Assembly (NCBI GenBank): GCA_020633055.1 | Contig: JACKEJ010000006.1 | Span: forward strand, 744,001 to 808,000 | Source of the DNA: Sandaracinaceae bacterium | GTDB taxonomy: Bacteria > Myxococcota_A > Polyangia > Polyangiales > Houyiibacteriaceae | DNA length: 64,000 nucleotides | Reading direction: 5' to 3' | Shown here: positions 33,593 to 42,515 of the stretch, piece by piece | Numbering within the stretch: position 1 is the first letter of the stretch | How the letters are laid out: every line of letters begins with the position of its first letter | Translations under genes and position numbers: made by a program | The notes under the pieces: model-generated | Told to the model about the DNA's origin: nothing | What the model saw: only the letters and a program-made list of their open reading frames with translations | Databases searched by the model: none

Positions 33593-35461
33593 GTGCTGCC
33601 CCGCTCCGCGCTGCGCCCCGCCCTGCCTCGCCTCCGCGCGCTGGGCTGGTGTGCGGCTCTCGTGCCGTGCCTCTTCGCGTGCAGCGCGCCACGCGGGACG
33701 CAACGTGACGCGGGGCCAACGGGCGTGAGCGACGGCGCGACGGACGCCTTCGTGGAGACACCGAGTCCCGACGCTGCGCTCCGACACGATGCCTCGGTCC
33801 CTGGTGGCGACGCGGGCCGCGCCGACGGGGCATCGCCGCCTCCGCCTGGAGATGCGGGCGGCGACGCCATGCCGCGCGACGCGGGGCCGCGGGTCTCGCC
33901 GCCATCACCGACCTTCGTGGACGTCAGCGTGGTCGCTGGGCTGCATCACGACCCGGGCGAGCTCCGGGAGCCACCGGCTTGTTTGCTGGACTACGTGCAC
34001 CGCAGCGGACCAGGGGACTACTGCCTACCCGAGCGCTTCATTGGGGCGGCCGCGGTCGGTGACTTCGACGGCGACGGCTGGCCCGACCTGTTCGTCACGC
34101 GCGTGGGTGGACCTGGGCAGCTCCTGCGCAACGGCGCGGACGGCACGTTCACGGACGAGGGCGCTGCTCGGGGCATCGCATCGACGGCGGTCCACTCGGG
34201 CGCGGCGTGGGTCGACGTCGAGGGCGATGGCGACCTGGACCTGCTGCTCCTCACGATGGGAGCGCTGCGCAACGAGCTCTACCTGAACGATGGCAGCGGA
34301 CACTTCGAAGAGCGCGCGGTGGAGCGCGGCGTCGACGTCACCAGCGAACACGCACACGTCGGCACGAGCGTGGCGCTGGGCGACTTCGACCTCGACGGAT
34401 ATGTCGATTTGTTCGTAGGGGACTGGCACCCGGAGGGGGCGCTCGGCGCGCAGCCGGACCTCAACCGTCTGCTGCGCAATCGGGGCGCCGCCGCGCCCGG
34501 CTTCTTCGAGGACGTGGGCGCCGCGCTCGGCGTCGCGCTGGACGACGATCGCACCACGCCTGGGTTGCCCGCTGGGGCGTTCGCGTTTGCGCCCGCGTTC
34601 GTGGACCTGGACGGTGACCGCTACCCGGAGCTGGCGGTGGCGGCGGACTACGGCACGACGAGGCTCTACTGGAACGACGCCGGGCAGCGCTTCGTGAACG
34701 GGACGGCGGCGGCGGGCGTGTCCAACAACGCGAACGGGATGGGTTCGGCCTTCGGCGACTTCGATGGCGACGGAGTGCTCGACTGGTTCATCAGCGGCGT
34801 GCACAGGCCTCCGAACGCGACGGGCAACCGTCTGTTCCGCAGCGTGGGGGCGCGTCGCTTCGCCGATGTCACGGACGCGTTCGGGGTGCGCGATGGCGAC
34901 TGGGGGTGGGGGGCAGCGTTCTTCGACGCCAACCACGACGGCGTGCTCGACCTCGCGCTGGCGAGCGGTTGGCCGGTGTACCCGTTCCTGGACGATCCGA
35001 TGCGCTTGTGGCTGGGCGGCGCGGGAGCGCCCTGGGAGGACGGGGCCGCCGCGGCTGGCATCGACTACCGATCGGGGGGTCGTGGCCTGGTACCCTTCGA
35101 CTACGACCGCGACGGAGATCTGGACCTGCTGGTCATCGGCAACACATCGCCCGCGGCGCTGCTCCGCAACGACGACCCCCCCGGCGGCTGGCTCGTGGTC
35201 CGTGCCGAGGGGGGCGTCGGCAACCCACACAGCCTCGGCGCCGTCGTGCGTGTTCAAGTGGATGCGGGAGGCGCCTGGCAGGTGCGCCACATCGGCGTGG
35301 GGGCGCACCTCTTCGCCCAAGAAGAGGCCGTGGCGCACTTCGGGCTGGGGGCAGGGGATGCGCCCGTACACGCGGTCGACGTGTACTGGCCCGCGACGGA
35401 CCAGCGCATCGTCGTGCGTGACGTTGCGCGCGACGCGACGCTCACCGTGGCGCATCCGTAG
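33593..35461 (+). CDS. FG-GAP/VCBS repeat protein with C-terminal ASPIC/UnbV domain
   Basis: A 622-residue exported lipoprotein. I start it at GTG 33593, which gives a basic N-terminus, a hydrophobic segment and the lipobox LFAC. An Asp/Ala/Gly-rich linker follows. The body has at least seven FG-GAP/VCBS calcium-binding-type repeats, e.g. DFDGDGWPDLFV, DVEGDGDLDLLLL, DFDLDGYVDLFVG, DFDGDGVLDWFI and DYDRDGDLDLLV, expected to fold as a seven-bladed propeller. The last 90 residues are an ASPIC/UnbV domain (GNPHSLGAVVRVQV, HFGLGAGDAPVHAVDVYWP). The role is likely extracellular binding; the ligand is unknown. Confidence 0.92.
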   Translation: MLPRSALRPALPRLRALGWCAALVPCLFACSAPRGTQRDAGPTGVSDGATDAFVETPSPDAALRHDASVPGGDAGRADGASPPPPGDAGGDAMPRDAGPRVSPPSPTFVDVSVVAGLHHDPGELREPPACLLDYVHRSGPGDYCLPERFIGAAAVGDFDGDGWPDLFVTRVGGPGQLLRNGADGTFTDEGAARGIASTAVHSGAAWVDVEGDGDLDLLLLTMGALRNELYLNDGSGHFEERAVERGVDVTSEHAHVGTSVALGDFDLDGYVDLFVGDWHPEGALGAQPDLNRLLRNRGAAAPGFFEDVGAALGVALDDDRTTPGLPAGAFAFAPAFVDLDGDRYPELAVAADYGTTRLYWNDAGQRFVNGTAAAGVSNNANGMGSAFGDFDGDGVLDWFISGVHRPPNATGNRLFRSVGARRFADVTDAFGVRDGDWGWGAAFFDANHDGVLDLALASGWPVYPFLDDPMRLWLGGAGAPWEDGAAAAGIDYRSGGRGLVPFDYDRDGDLDLLVIGNTSPAALLRNDDPPGGWLVVRAEGGVGNPHSLGAVVRVQVDAGGAWQVRHIGVGAHLFAQEEAVAHFGLGAGDAPVHAVDVYWPATDQRIVVRDVARDATLTVAHP

Positions 35462-35646
35462 AACCGGCCGAAGCCCCGACCCGGTCGGAAGGGCCCGACG
35501 CCTTGCACGTTGCCAATGGTGGGAGCACTGGTCGGCGGCGCCGCTGCTCCTCGCCCATGCGGGGCTCCGCCTGCGGCCCGAGCGTCAGGGCGCCGTTCCC
35601 CGCGAGCCTTGTTGCTCGTGTTACTGGACGCACGTACAGTGTGCGA

Positions 35647-38070
35647 ATGTCCAGCCAGGCCTTCGACGGGCGCCGCCGCGCGCCCTGGCAGCGTGAAGTG
35701 GGGATCGCCTCGGTGCTCGAGCGCTGGGAGGAGGGTCGGCGCGGCAAGAACATGGTGCTCGAGCACGAGCTGCCGCCGCGTGAGGCACGCACCGGCCCCC
35801 TGCCGGAGTCGCTCACGGGCGCGGTCCGTGGCGCCCTCGAGAAGCGCGGCATCGAGACGCTGTACACGCATCAGCTCGAGGCGCTCGAGCTCGCGGCTGC
35901 GGGTCGGGACTTCGTGGTCGCGACGCCGACCGCGTCAGGCAAGAGCCTCTGCTACCACCTGCCCGTCATGGACGGCCTCGCGCGGGACGCCACGGCCCGC
36001 GCGCTGTACCTGTTCCCCACCAAGGCGCTGGCGCGCGACCAGGAGGACGGCCTGCGCGGCCTGCTGCGTGACGCGGGCATCGCGCAGGGGGCCATCACCT
36101 ACGACGGAGACACGCCTGGCGACGCGCGGCGCGCGGCGCGGGAGCGCGCGGGGGTGCTCATCACCAACCCCGACATGCTGCACGCCAGCATCCTGCCCCA
36201 CCACGCCAACTGGGCGCGCTTCTTCGCCAACCTGCGCTTCGTGGTGGTGGACGAGCTGCACATGTATCGCGGCGTCTTCGGCTCCCACCTGGCCAACGTC
36301 ATGCGGCGCCTGCTGCGCGTGGCGCGCTTCCACGGCAGCGAGCCGCTGTTCATCTCCGCTTCGGCCACCATCGGCAACCCGGGGGAGCACGCGTCGCGCG
36401 TCATCGGGCGCCCCGTGCGCGTGCTGGGCGAGAGCGGCGCGCCGGCGGGTCCGCGGCACGTGCGCGTGTACAACCCGCCCGTCATCAACGCCGAGCTGGG
36501 CATCCGGGAGAGCTACATCAAGGCGGCCGTCCGGCTCACGGTGGATCTCGTGTCGGCCGAGGTGCCCACGCTCGTGTTCGGGCAGTCGCGCAACGGCGTG
36601 GAGGTGATGCTCAAGTACCTGCGCGACAAGCTGCCCGACATCCCGCCGGACAGCATCCAGGCCTACCGCGGCGGCTACCTGCCGGAGACCCGCCGGCGCA
36701 TCGAGCTCGGCCTGCGCGAGGGGACCGTGCGCTGCGTGGTGGCCACCAACGCGCTCGAGCTGGGCATCGACATCGGCGCGCTCTCGGCTGTGGTGTGCGC
36801 CGGCTATCCCGGCACCATCGCGGGGCTCTGGCAGCGCTTCGGGCGGGCCGGGCGCCGCCAGGAGCCCAGCGTCGCCGTGCTCGTCACGTCCAGCCAGCCG
36901 CACGACCAGTTCGTGGCGCGCGACCCCGAGCAGATCGTGGGCGCCCCCGTGGAAGAGGCGCGCATCGACCCCAACAATGTGGAGATCCTCATCCAGCACC
37001 TGAAGTGCGCCGCGTTCGAGCTGCCCTTCTCCGAGTCCGACGCGTTCGGCGACGTCCCCGCGGACGCGCTGGCCGACGCCCTTGGGTTCCTGGCCGACAA
37101 CGAGGTGCTGCACCCGGCGCGGGACGGTCGCGGCGAGCTGGTCTACCACTGGTCGGCGGACAGCTACCCCGCCAACAACGTGTCGCTGCGCAGCGTGGGC
37201 TGGGACAACTTCGTCATCATCGATCTCGACACGGACAAGACCATCGCCGAGATGGACTGGCGCAGCACGCACACCATGCTGCACGTGCAGGCCATCTACC
37301 AGCACGACGGCGGGCAGTTCCAGGTGGAGCGCCTGGACTTCGAGAACCACAAGGCCTACGTCCGATCCGTCGCCCCCGACTACTACACCACCGCGCAGAC
37401 GCACACGCGCGTGAGCGTGCTGGAGCAAGACGACGGGGCCAGCGTGCGGTTCACGCCCGAGGTGTCGCTGGCCGCGGGCCTGGGCGACGTGAGCGTCATC
37501 GAGCGCGTGGTGGGCTACAAGAAGATCAAGTACCACTCGCACGAGAACGTGGGCTACGGCGACGTGCACCTGCCCGAGATGCAGATGCACACCACGGGCT
37601 TCTGGCTGACGTTCCCCGAGGCCTGGGTCATGGCGCGTCCCGAGCCCCGCGCCGCCGTCATCGACGCGCTGCGTGGGCTCAGCAAGGCCATGCACACCGT
37701 GGCCAGCATCGGGCTGATGGTCGATCCGCGCGACCTCGGGCGCACGCTGGGCGACAAGACCGACGCGGATGGTCCGCCCGGCAAGGGTCACGGTGGGGGT
37801 CCGGGCTTCGACCCGACCATCTTCCTGTTCGACTACGTGGCGGGTGGCATCGGCCTCGCGCCCCGGCTGTTCGACGAGCGCGAGTCGCTGCTGCAGCGTA
37901 CGCGGGTGCTGGTCGAGTCCTGCGACTGTCGCGCGGGGTGTCCGGCGTGCATCGGTCCCGACGCGGGCGAGAGCGACGAGCACGGCGTGCCCATCGAGGC
38001 TGCGCTGCTGACGCGTAAGGACATCGTCCTGGACGTGCTGCGCTCGCTCGGCGTGGCGGCGCTACACTGA
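35647..38070 (+). CDS. mrfA: YprA/MrfA-type DEAD/H-box helicase with DUF1998
   Basis: An 807-residue superfamily 2 helicase. The P-loop is TPTASGKS (motif I), motif II is DELH in VVDELHMYRGVFG, motif III is SATIGNP, and motif VI is QRFGRAGRR. The C-terminal DUF1998 domain ends with CDCRAGCPACIGP, a four-Cys zinc site. This is the layout of B. subtilis YprA, now called MrfA, the helicase of an excision pathway for mitomycin C adducts. Its usual partner, the YprB/MrfB exonuclease, lies at 40860-42353 but is separated from it here by a defence gene pair and a small membrane protein gene. ATG 35647 was chosen because upstream sequence is non-coding. Confidence 0.9.
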   Translation: MSSQAFDGRRRAPWQREVGIASVLERWEEGRRGKNMVLEHELPPREARTGPLPESLTGAVRGALEKRGIETLYTHQLEALELAAAGRDFVVATPTASGKSLCYHLPVMDGLARDATARALYLFPTKALARDQEDGLRGLLRDAGIAQGAITYDGDTPGDARRAARERAGVLITNPDMLHASILPHHANWARFFANLRFVVVDELHMYRGVFGSHLANVMRRLLRVARFHGSEPLFISASATIGNPGEHASRVIGRPVRVLGESGAPAGPRHVRVYNPPVINAELGIRESYIKAAVRLTVDLVSAEVPTLVFGQSRNGVEVMLKYLRDKLPDIPPDSIQAYRGGYLPETRRRIELGLREGTVRCVVATNALELGIDIGALSAVVCAGYPGTIAGLWQRFGRAGRRQEPSVAVLVTSSQPHDQFVARDPEQIVGAPVEEARIDPNNVEILIQHLKCAAFELPFSESDAFGDVPADALADALGFLADNEVLHPARDGRGELVYHWSADSYPANNVSLRSVGWDNFVIIDLDTDKTIAEMDWRSTHTMLHVQAIYQHDGGQFQVERLDFENHKAYVRSVAPDYYTTAQTHTRVSVLEQDDGASVRFTPEVSLAAGLGDVSVIERVVGYKKIKYHSHENVGYGDVHLPEMQMHTTGFWLTFPEAWVMARPEPRAAVIDALRGLSKAMHTVASIGLMVDPRDLGRTLGDKTDADGPPGKGHGGGPGFDPTIFLFDYVAGGIGLAPRLFDERESLLQRTRVLVESCDCRAGCPACIGPDAGESDEHGVPIEAALLTRKDIVLDVLRSLGVAALH

Positions 38071-38181
38071 ACGCCGCCACGCCCACCTCTCTTCGGGGGC
38101 GGTCGAGACGCTCTGTGGTATGAGTAGCCGGTCGCGAGACCGCGGTCGTCGCCAGCCGCCGCTGCGAGTAGGATCTTCCAC

Positions 38182-39585
38182 ATGTACATCAAGGCGCTCC
38201 GACTCAAGCGGACCAAGCGCATCCGTGATTTGACACTGAGATTCGTCAGCACGGATGGCACCCCGCGCCCTCTGACGGTGATCATCGGAGAAAACGGTAC
38301 CGCCAAGACGACGATCCTGCAGGCGATCGCGCTGGCAGCGACTGGGCGGTCGCAGGTGAACGTGCTCGCCGGGGACGTTGTAGGGCACCTGCGTGATCGA
38401 CGTACCAGTGATCCCCTCAGCATCGATGCAGCATTCGTTGTCCCGATGCCGGCCGGCACGGGCGATGTCGCAGCATCCAACCCGCGCATGCTGACTTCTC
38501 AGCTGTGGCTTGGCAGCGACGAGACCGTCATCCGGGGCGCCGACGAGGAGTACGAGGACGGGGCGAAGAGCGACGGCATCATGTCCATGGGCGATCCTGT
38601 GGGTGGTACCTCGCGCCTCGACGTGGTCCGGTCGAAAGGAGAGCGTGGCTACTTCGTAGCCGCCTACGGCGTGGCCCGACATCTTCCCTCTCCGGCGAAG
38701 ACGGTCGACCTCAATCGGCCCCATGTGGACCGCATCCAGCCACTGTTTGGCGCCAGCGCACAACTGACCGCCTTTCGGTTCGCCGACTACTTCGACGACG
38801 ATCGAGCGCGGCACTTCGCATCCGAACTCGCGCGGGTCATCGCGTCGGACCTCGTGCCGGGTATCGAGGGGCTCGAGCTGCGCGGGCGTGGCGGAGTCAA
38901 ACAAGCTGGCGACCTGATGGAGCGGGACCGTGTCCACCAGACCTTCGGTGGCACCTCCTACAAGCTCCCAGCGGTGGCGCTCGCCCACGGATATCAGTCG
39001 ACCCTGGCATGGATCTCGGACGTGTTCGGTCACTACATGCTCGAGCATGGTGGGAAGCCGACCATGGCCGAGGTGCGTGGTCTCGTCTTGGTCGATGAGA
39101 TCGACCTCTATCTGCATCCAAGATGGCAGCGTACGTTGATCCCGGCGCTGATCCGTACGTTTCCGAACGTGCAGTTCGTCGTGACGACCCACTCACCGGT
39201 GGTACTTGCCAACGTCGCTCCCGCATCCATCGTCGTGCTTGGCCAGGACCCCAACACCGGGGACATCCTCGCGACGCACATCGATCCCATGACGGAGGAA
39301 GTCTCGCTCGTGCCGATAGCAGACGCTAGCACTGCGCTGCCCGACCCACGGGTCATGACCGGGACCGAAGTGTACGAACGCTTCTTCGGCGTCGAGGGGC
39401 TTACACTCAACGAGCGCGGCGAGAAGCTTCGGGAGTACTACCGGGTCGTCACCGACCCCGACCATCGATTGCACGACTCGGCAGGCATAGCGACGCTGAG
39501 GAGCCAGCTGGAGTCGCTGGGGGTCTCGGATCTCCCGTTGGTCGTGTCGGATGGCACCCGCGACACGGAGGATGGACGCCATTGA
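38182..39585 (+). CDS. ptuA: Septu-type defence ATPase PtuA
   Basis: A 467-residue SMC/OLD-like ATPase. The P-loop GENGTAKT is at residues 36-43 (Ala before the Lys where Gly is usual), AAYGVARHLP at about 160-169 is typical of PtuA-like ATPases, LAHGYQST resembles the ABC signature, Walker B is VLVDEID at 302-308, and the H-loop is TTHSP (His337). In Septu it forms the sensor/effector complex with PtuB. AGGA at 38170-38173 precedes ATG 38182. Base composition is lower than the neighbours: two rows near the 5' end count 60-62 % G+C by hand, against 77 % for one row of the helicase gene, which suggests acquisition. It overlaps ptuB by four bases. Confidence 0.85.
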   Translation: MYIKALRLKRTKRIRDLTLRFVSTDGTPRPLTVIIGENGTAKTTILQAIALAATGRSQVNVLAGDVVGHLRDRRTSDPLSIDAAFVVPMPAGTGDVAASNPRMLTSQLWLGSDETVIRGADEEYEDGAKSDGIMSMGDPVGGTSRLDVVRSKGERGYFVAAYGVARHLPSPAKTVDLNRPHVDRIQPLFGASAQLTAFRFADYFDDDRARHFASELARVIASDLVPGIEGLELRGRGGVKQAGDLMERDRVHQTFGGTSYKLPAVALAHGYQSTLAWISDVFGHYMLEHGGKPTMAEVRGLVLVDEIDLYLHPRWQRTLIPALIRTFPNVQFVVTTHSPVVLANVAPASIVVLGQDPNTGDILATHIDPMTEEVSLVPIADASTALPDPRVMTGTEVYERFFGVEGLTLNERGEKLREYYRVVTDPDHRLHDSAGIATLRSQLESLGVSDLPLVVSDGTRDTEDGRH

Positions 39586-40397
39586 TCCGCGTGGTGCGTG
39601 GACCTGAGCCGGCTGAGCTGACGGCGAAGCGTGTCGCGAAGCTCCTGAATGCGGCGGACTCCGACGTCTCGGGAGCATCCGTCAGGTTCGATGGCTACGG
39701 CATCGCCAAGCGGGCTCTGTTCGCCGCGCAACATGGCAAGTGCGCGTACTGCGAGCGAGTCGTCGGGTACGACTCTCAACCGGTGGAGCACTTTCGGCCC
39801 AAGGGCGGCGCAAGGCCAGCGACACTCCCAAACGCGGGGTCGGACGCCCGGCATTACTGGTGGCTCGCGTGGACCTGGGAGAATTTGTTCTTCGCTTGTG
39901 TGTCCTGCAACGGCGTCAACCGAAAGGGAAACTGGTTTCCGCTCGCAACGGGTGAGCGCCTCTCGCTGCCGGACGCAGAGCAGTTGCGCAACGGAGCTGG
40001 CCCAGCATTCGAAGTGCATCGCGAAGATGCACTTCTGCTAGACCCTGCACAGGACGACGCGTCCGAGCATCTGCGGTGGGTTCCTCGAGACCGTCGCGTG
40101 CTGTGGGAGCGTTTTCGCTACGTCTTGGTCGCCGTCACTCCGCGCGGCCAGGTCACTCTGGAACGACTCGGACTCGCCTTATTGGAGGATGAGGTGAATC
40201 GTCACGTACGGGCCACGTTGATACCGCTTCTGCGCCAAGCCAACGGCGGCGCCTGGGGGCCGGGTCACGAGGCAGATCTCGCTGAGTTGCTCAGCGATCA
40301 GGCGCCCTACGCGGGAGCGTCGCGGTCGGTGTTCTCGTTCCTCTGCGACTACCTCGCCCTGCAGCGAGGGGACCCATCGCTGCCCCCATCGTCCTGA
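39582..40397 (+). CDS. ptuB: Septu-type HNH nuclease PtuB, TTG start
   Basis: A 271-residue HNH nuclease. CxxC at 54-57 (GKCAYCE), the catalytic His70 in VEHFRPKG, HYWWLAWTWENL at 91-102, then CxxC-N at 106-110 (CVSCN) and KGNWFPL. This layout, with VEHFRPKG and a YWWLAW segment, is typical of PtuB. The start is TTG 39582, which overlaps the ptuA stop (TTGA); GGAGG at 39567-39571 supports it, and MIRVVRGPEPAELT is the expected PtuB N-terminus. In known Septu systems PtuAB degrades nucleic acid after phage infection and aborts it. It ends 49 bases before a convergent small membrane protein gene. Confidence 0.85.
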   Translation: MIRVVRGPEPAELTAKRVAKLLNAADSDVSGASVRFDGYGIAKRALFAAQHGKCAYCERVVGYDSQPVEHFRPKGGARPATLPNAGSDARHYWWLAWTWENLFFACVSCNGVNRKGNWFPLATGERLSLPDAEQLRNGAGPAFEVHREDALLLDPAQDDASEHLRWVPRDRRVLWERFRYVLVAVTPRGQVTLERLGLALLEDEVNRHVRATLIPLLRQANGGAWGPGHEADLAELLSDQAPYAGASRSVFSFLCDYLALQRGDPSLPPSS

Positions 40398-40446
40398 GGA
40401 GCGCCACGTACGCTGCGCCCAACCGGGGCTGTCGTGTCTGAGTGGG

Positions 40447-40704
40447 TCACGCGTACGCGAGCCCGCCCACCAACGACACGCGGAAGCGGTGCTGGGCGCG
40501 TGGCGGGTGCAGCACGAGGTGCACCACCTCGCTCTCCTCGTGGGCATCGCCTGCAAACGCGAAGGCCACGAAGGGCAGGGTCGCGGGGGCCACGGCGATC
40601 AAGGGGATGGCGATCACGATCACCATCGGGAAGAGCATCGCGGCAGTCACGAGCGTGACCGCGATCTGCACCCACACGGGCATGACCGAGTGTTCGCTGA
40701 ACAT
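40447..40704 (-). CDS. Small membrane protein, 85 residues
   Basis: A short gene starting at ATG 40704 with a strong ribosome site (AAAGGAGAGAG before the start). After MFSEHSVMPV there is a long hydrophobic stretch that likely forms two membrane helices (VTLVTAAMLFPMVIVIAI and VAPATLPFVAFAF), then a soluble tail with His and Arg. No homologue is known to me. It lies between ptuB (convergent) and the exonuclease gene (divergent); whether it belongs to the defence pair is open. Confidence 0.65.
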   Translation of the reverse strand: MFSEHSVMPVWVQIAVTLVTAAMLFPMVIVIAIPLIAVAPATLPFVAFAFAGDAHEESEVVHLVLHPPRAQHRFRVSLVGGLAYA

Positions 40705-40859
40705 CTCACTCTCTCCTTTCGGCGGCCAAGAGAGCCTCGGATCGCGCGTCCCGACGTGGTGCCGGGAGAGGCTCCGTGGTCGTCTGCCCTCAGGGTAGCA
40801 GCGCGGATCGCGGCATGCCCAATGGCGTTCTGGTGCGTTCGGTGGCGCCGGACCTTTAC

Positions 40860-42353
40860 ATGGCGCGCGGCTCCGACTACGCATGGCGCGTGTCCTCGTT
40901 GCGCACGCGCCTCGGTCGGCTGACGTCGCCCGTGTCTCAGGGGCGCGGGGCGACGCCCGGCGCCGAGCGGGATGTCGCGCGCGACCACGCCACGGCCACC
41001 GCGAGCGCGGAGGCGCGCCACGCGCAGACAGAAGTCGCCACCGAGGGGATGACCAGCGTTGCGCCGCACGGCCAGGCGAGCGTGCCTGCGCTCGGGGCGG
41101 AGGACGACCCACGTGCCAGCATGCGCGCCGAGTTCGAGCGGCTGCGCATGCACGGTCGGGCGACCCGTCGTGCCCCCGAGCGAAGTGAGCGTGGCGCCCG
41201 GGGGGGCGGCCCCCGTGTGGACGAGCTGCCGGGTGAGACCCACCTCACGGCGTTCGGCGAGCTGCACGTCGTCTCGCACCGCTGCGCCGCCGACCACCAT
41301 CACGGGGCGCGCGCCATCGCCCCTGCGCGCCACGTCGACGGGGACGTCGTCGCCACGCTCGCGCTCGACCCCCAGATGCGCGGGCTCGACTTCTCGCGCG
41401 CGCTGTACATCGACACGGAGACCACCGGGCTGATGGGCGGCACGGGCACCGTCCCGTTCTTGATCGGCACGGCCGCCTTCGAGGGCGAGGCGCTGGTGGT
41501 GCGCAAGTACATGCTGCGCCGGCTGGGCGAGGAGGTGCCCATGCTGCAGGCGCTGGCCGAGCAGCTGCGCGCCGCCAGCTGCGTGGTGAGCTTCAACGGC
41601 AAGAGCTTCGACTGGCCGCTGCTGCGCACGCGCTTCGTGATGAACCGCGTCAAGGCCCCGCCCGTGCCGCCGCACCTCGACCTGCTGCACTGCGCCCGGC
41701 GCGTGTTCCGCGAGCGCATGGAGCGTGTACGCCTGATCGACATCGAGCGCGAGGTGCTCGGCTTCACGCGGGTGGACGACGTGGCCGGCGCCGAGATCCC
41801 CGAGCTCTACATGCGCTACCTGCGCGGCGGCGACCCCGAGCCCATCGCGCGGGTCATCGACCACAACCGGCTCGACCTGATTGCGCTCTCCGCGCTGCTG
41901 GCCGAGCTGGTCGGGAGGTTCCAGGGGCTCGGTGCCGAGAACGACCCACGCGACCGGCTGGCGTGCGCGCGCGTCGCCGAGCGCGCCGGGGACACGGCGC
42001 TCGCGACGGCGCTCGCCAGCGCGGCCACGGATGCCGAGGCGCGGGGCCCCGCGGCGGCCCAAGCTTGGCTGCTGCGCGCGCGCGTGGCACGTCGGTCCGG
42101 GGACGAGCCCGCCCAGGAGGCTGCGCTGCAGGCGGGGGTGAAGGCCCTCGAAGGCGCGCCCGAGGTGGACGTCGCGACGCGCGCCGCGCTGCACCTGGCG
42201 CTGGCCAAGCTCTACGAGCACGGCCTCCGGGATCTGGCGCGGGCCCACGAGCACGCCCGGTACACCGTCCCGGCCGAAGACGAGGCCCAGCGTGACAAGC
42301 GCTGTGAGCGCCTCGCGGCCAAGCGCCGGGCCGCCGCCGCCGGGTCCAACTGA
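40860..42353 (+). CDS. mrfB: YprB/MrfB-type RNase H-like exonuclease with TPR tail
   Basis: A 497-residue protein (start ATG 40860; ATG 40815 is an alternative). After an Arg-rich N-terminus and a low-complexity linker, the DEDD-type exonuclease domain begins with LYIDTETTGLMGGTGT (Asp185 and Glu187), then SFNGKSFDWPLL and DHNRLDLIALSALLAELV. This is the YprB ribonuclease H-like family. The last 140 residues are helical TPR-like repeats (ERAGDTALATAL, AWLLRARVARRSGDEPAQEAAL), as in MrfB. In B. subtilis MrfB acts with MrfA in repair of mitomycin C lesions. Here it lies 2.8 kb from the mrfA-like helicase gene, on the same strand. Confidence 0.85.
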   Translation: MARGSDYAWRVSSLRTRLGRLTSPVSQGRGATPGAERDVARDHATATASAEARHAQTEVATEGMTSVAPHGQASVPALGAEDDPRASMRAEFERLRMHGRATRRAPERSERGARGGGPRVDELPGETHLTAFGELHVVSHRCAADHHHGARAIAPARHVDGDVVATLALDPQMRGLDFSRALYIDTETTGLMGGTGTVPFLIGTAAFEGEALVVRKYMLRRLGEEVPMLQALAEQLRAASCVVSFNGKSFDWPLLRTRFVMNRVKAPPVPPHLDLLHCARRVFRERMERVRLIDIEREVLGFTRVDDVAGAEIPELYMRYLRGGDPEPIARVIDHNRLDLIALSALLAELVGRFQGLGAENDPRDRLACARVAERAGDTALATALASAATDAEARGPAAAQAWLLRARVARRSGDEPAQEAALQAGVKALEGAPEVDVATRAALHLALAKLYEHGLRDLARAHEHARYTVPAEDEAQRDKRCERLAAKRRAAAAGSN

Positions 42354-42515
42354 CCAGTTTGTGAGCCACCCCACGTGGTGTCCCGTCCGTGTCCCGCAGG
42401 TCGAGACCGGACCGTGCTCGTTCGGCGACAGCGGACTCGATCGCCCTCACGGCAGAATGCGCGAAGCTCATTTTTGGGTCGTGTCCGCCGCAGCAAAATT
42501 CGCTATGGTCCCCCC

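Noticed and set aside
35935..37983. 682-codon open frame on the minus strand
   Set aside because: Antisense to the helicase gene with full SF2 motifs; no domain visible.
38129..38142. Hairpin CGGTC-GCGA-GACCG between the helicase and ptuA genes
   Set aside because: Only a 5-bp stem with no T-run; too weak for a terminator or retron-like RNA.
38071..40446. Direct repeats that could mark the borders of a ptuAB insertion
   Set aside because: I compared the gaps on both sides (38071-38181 and 40398-40446) and found only a 6-base match (GCCACG), which is expected by chance.
40647..42374. 575-codon open frame on the minus strand
   Set aside because: Antisense to the MrfB-like exonuclease gene, whose DEDD and TPR motifs are clear. 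Residue use is that of a mirror frame.
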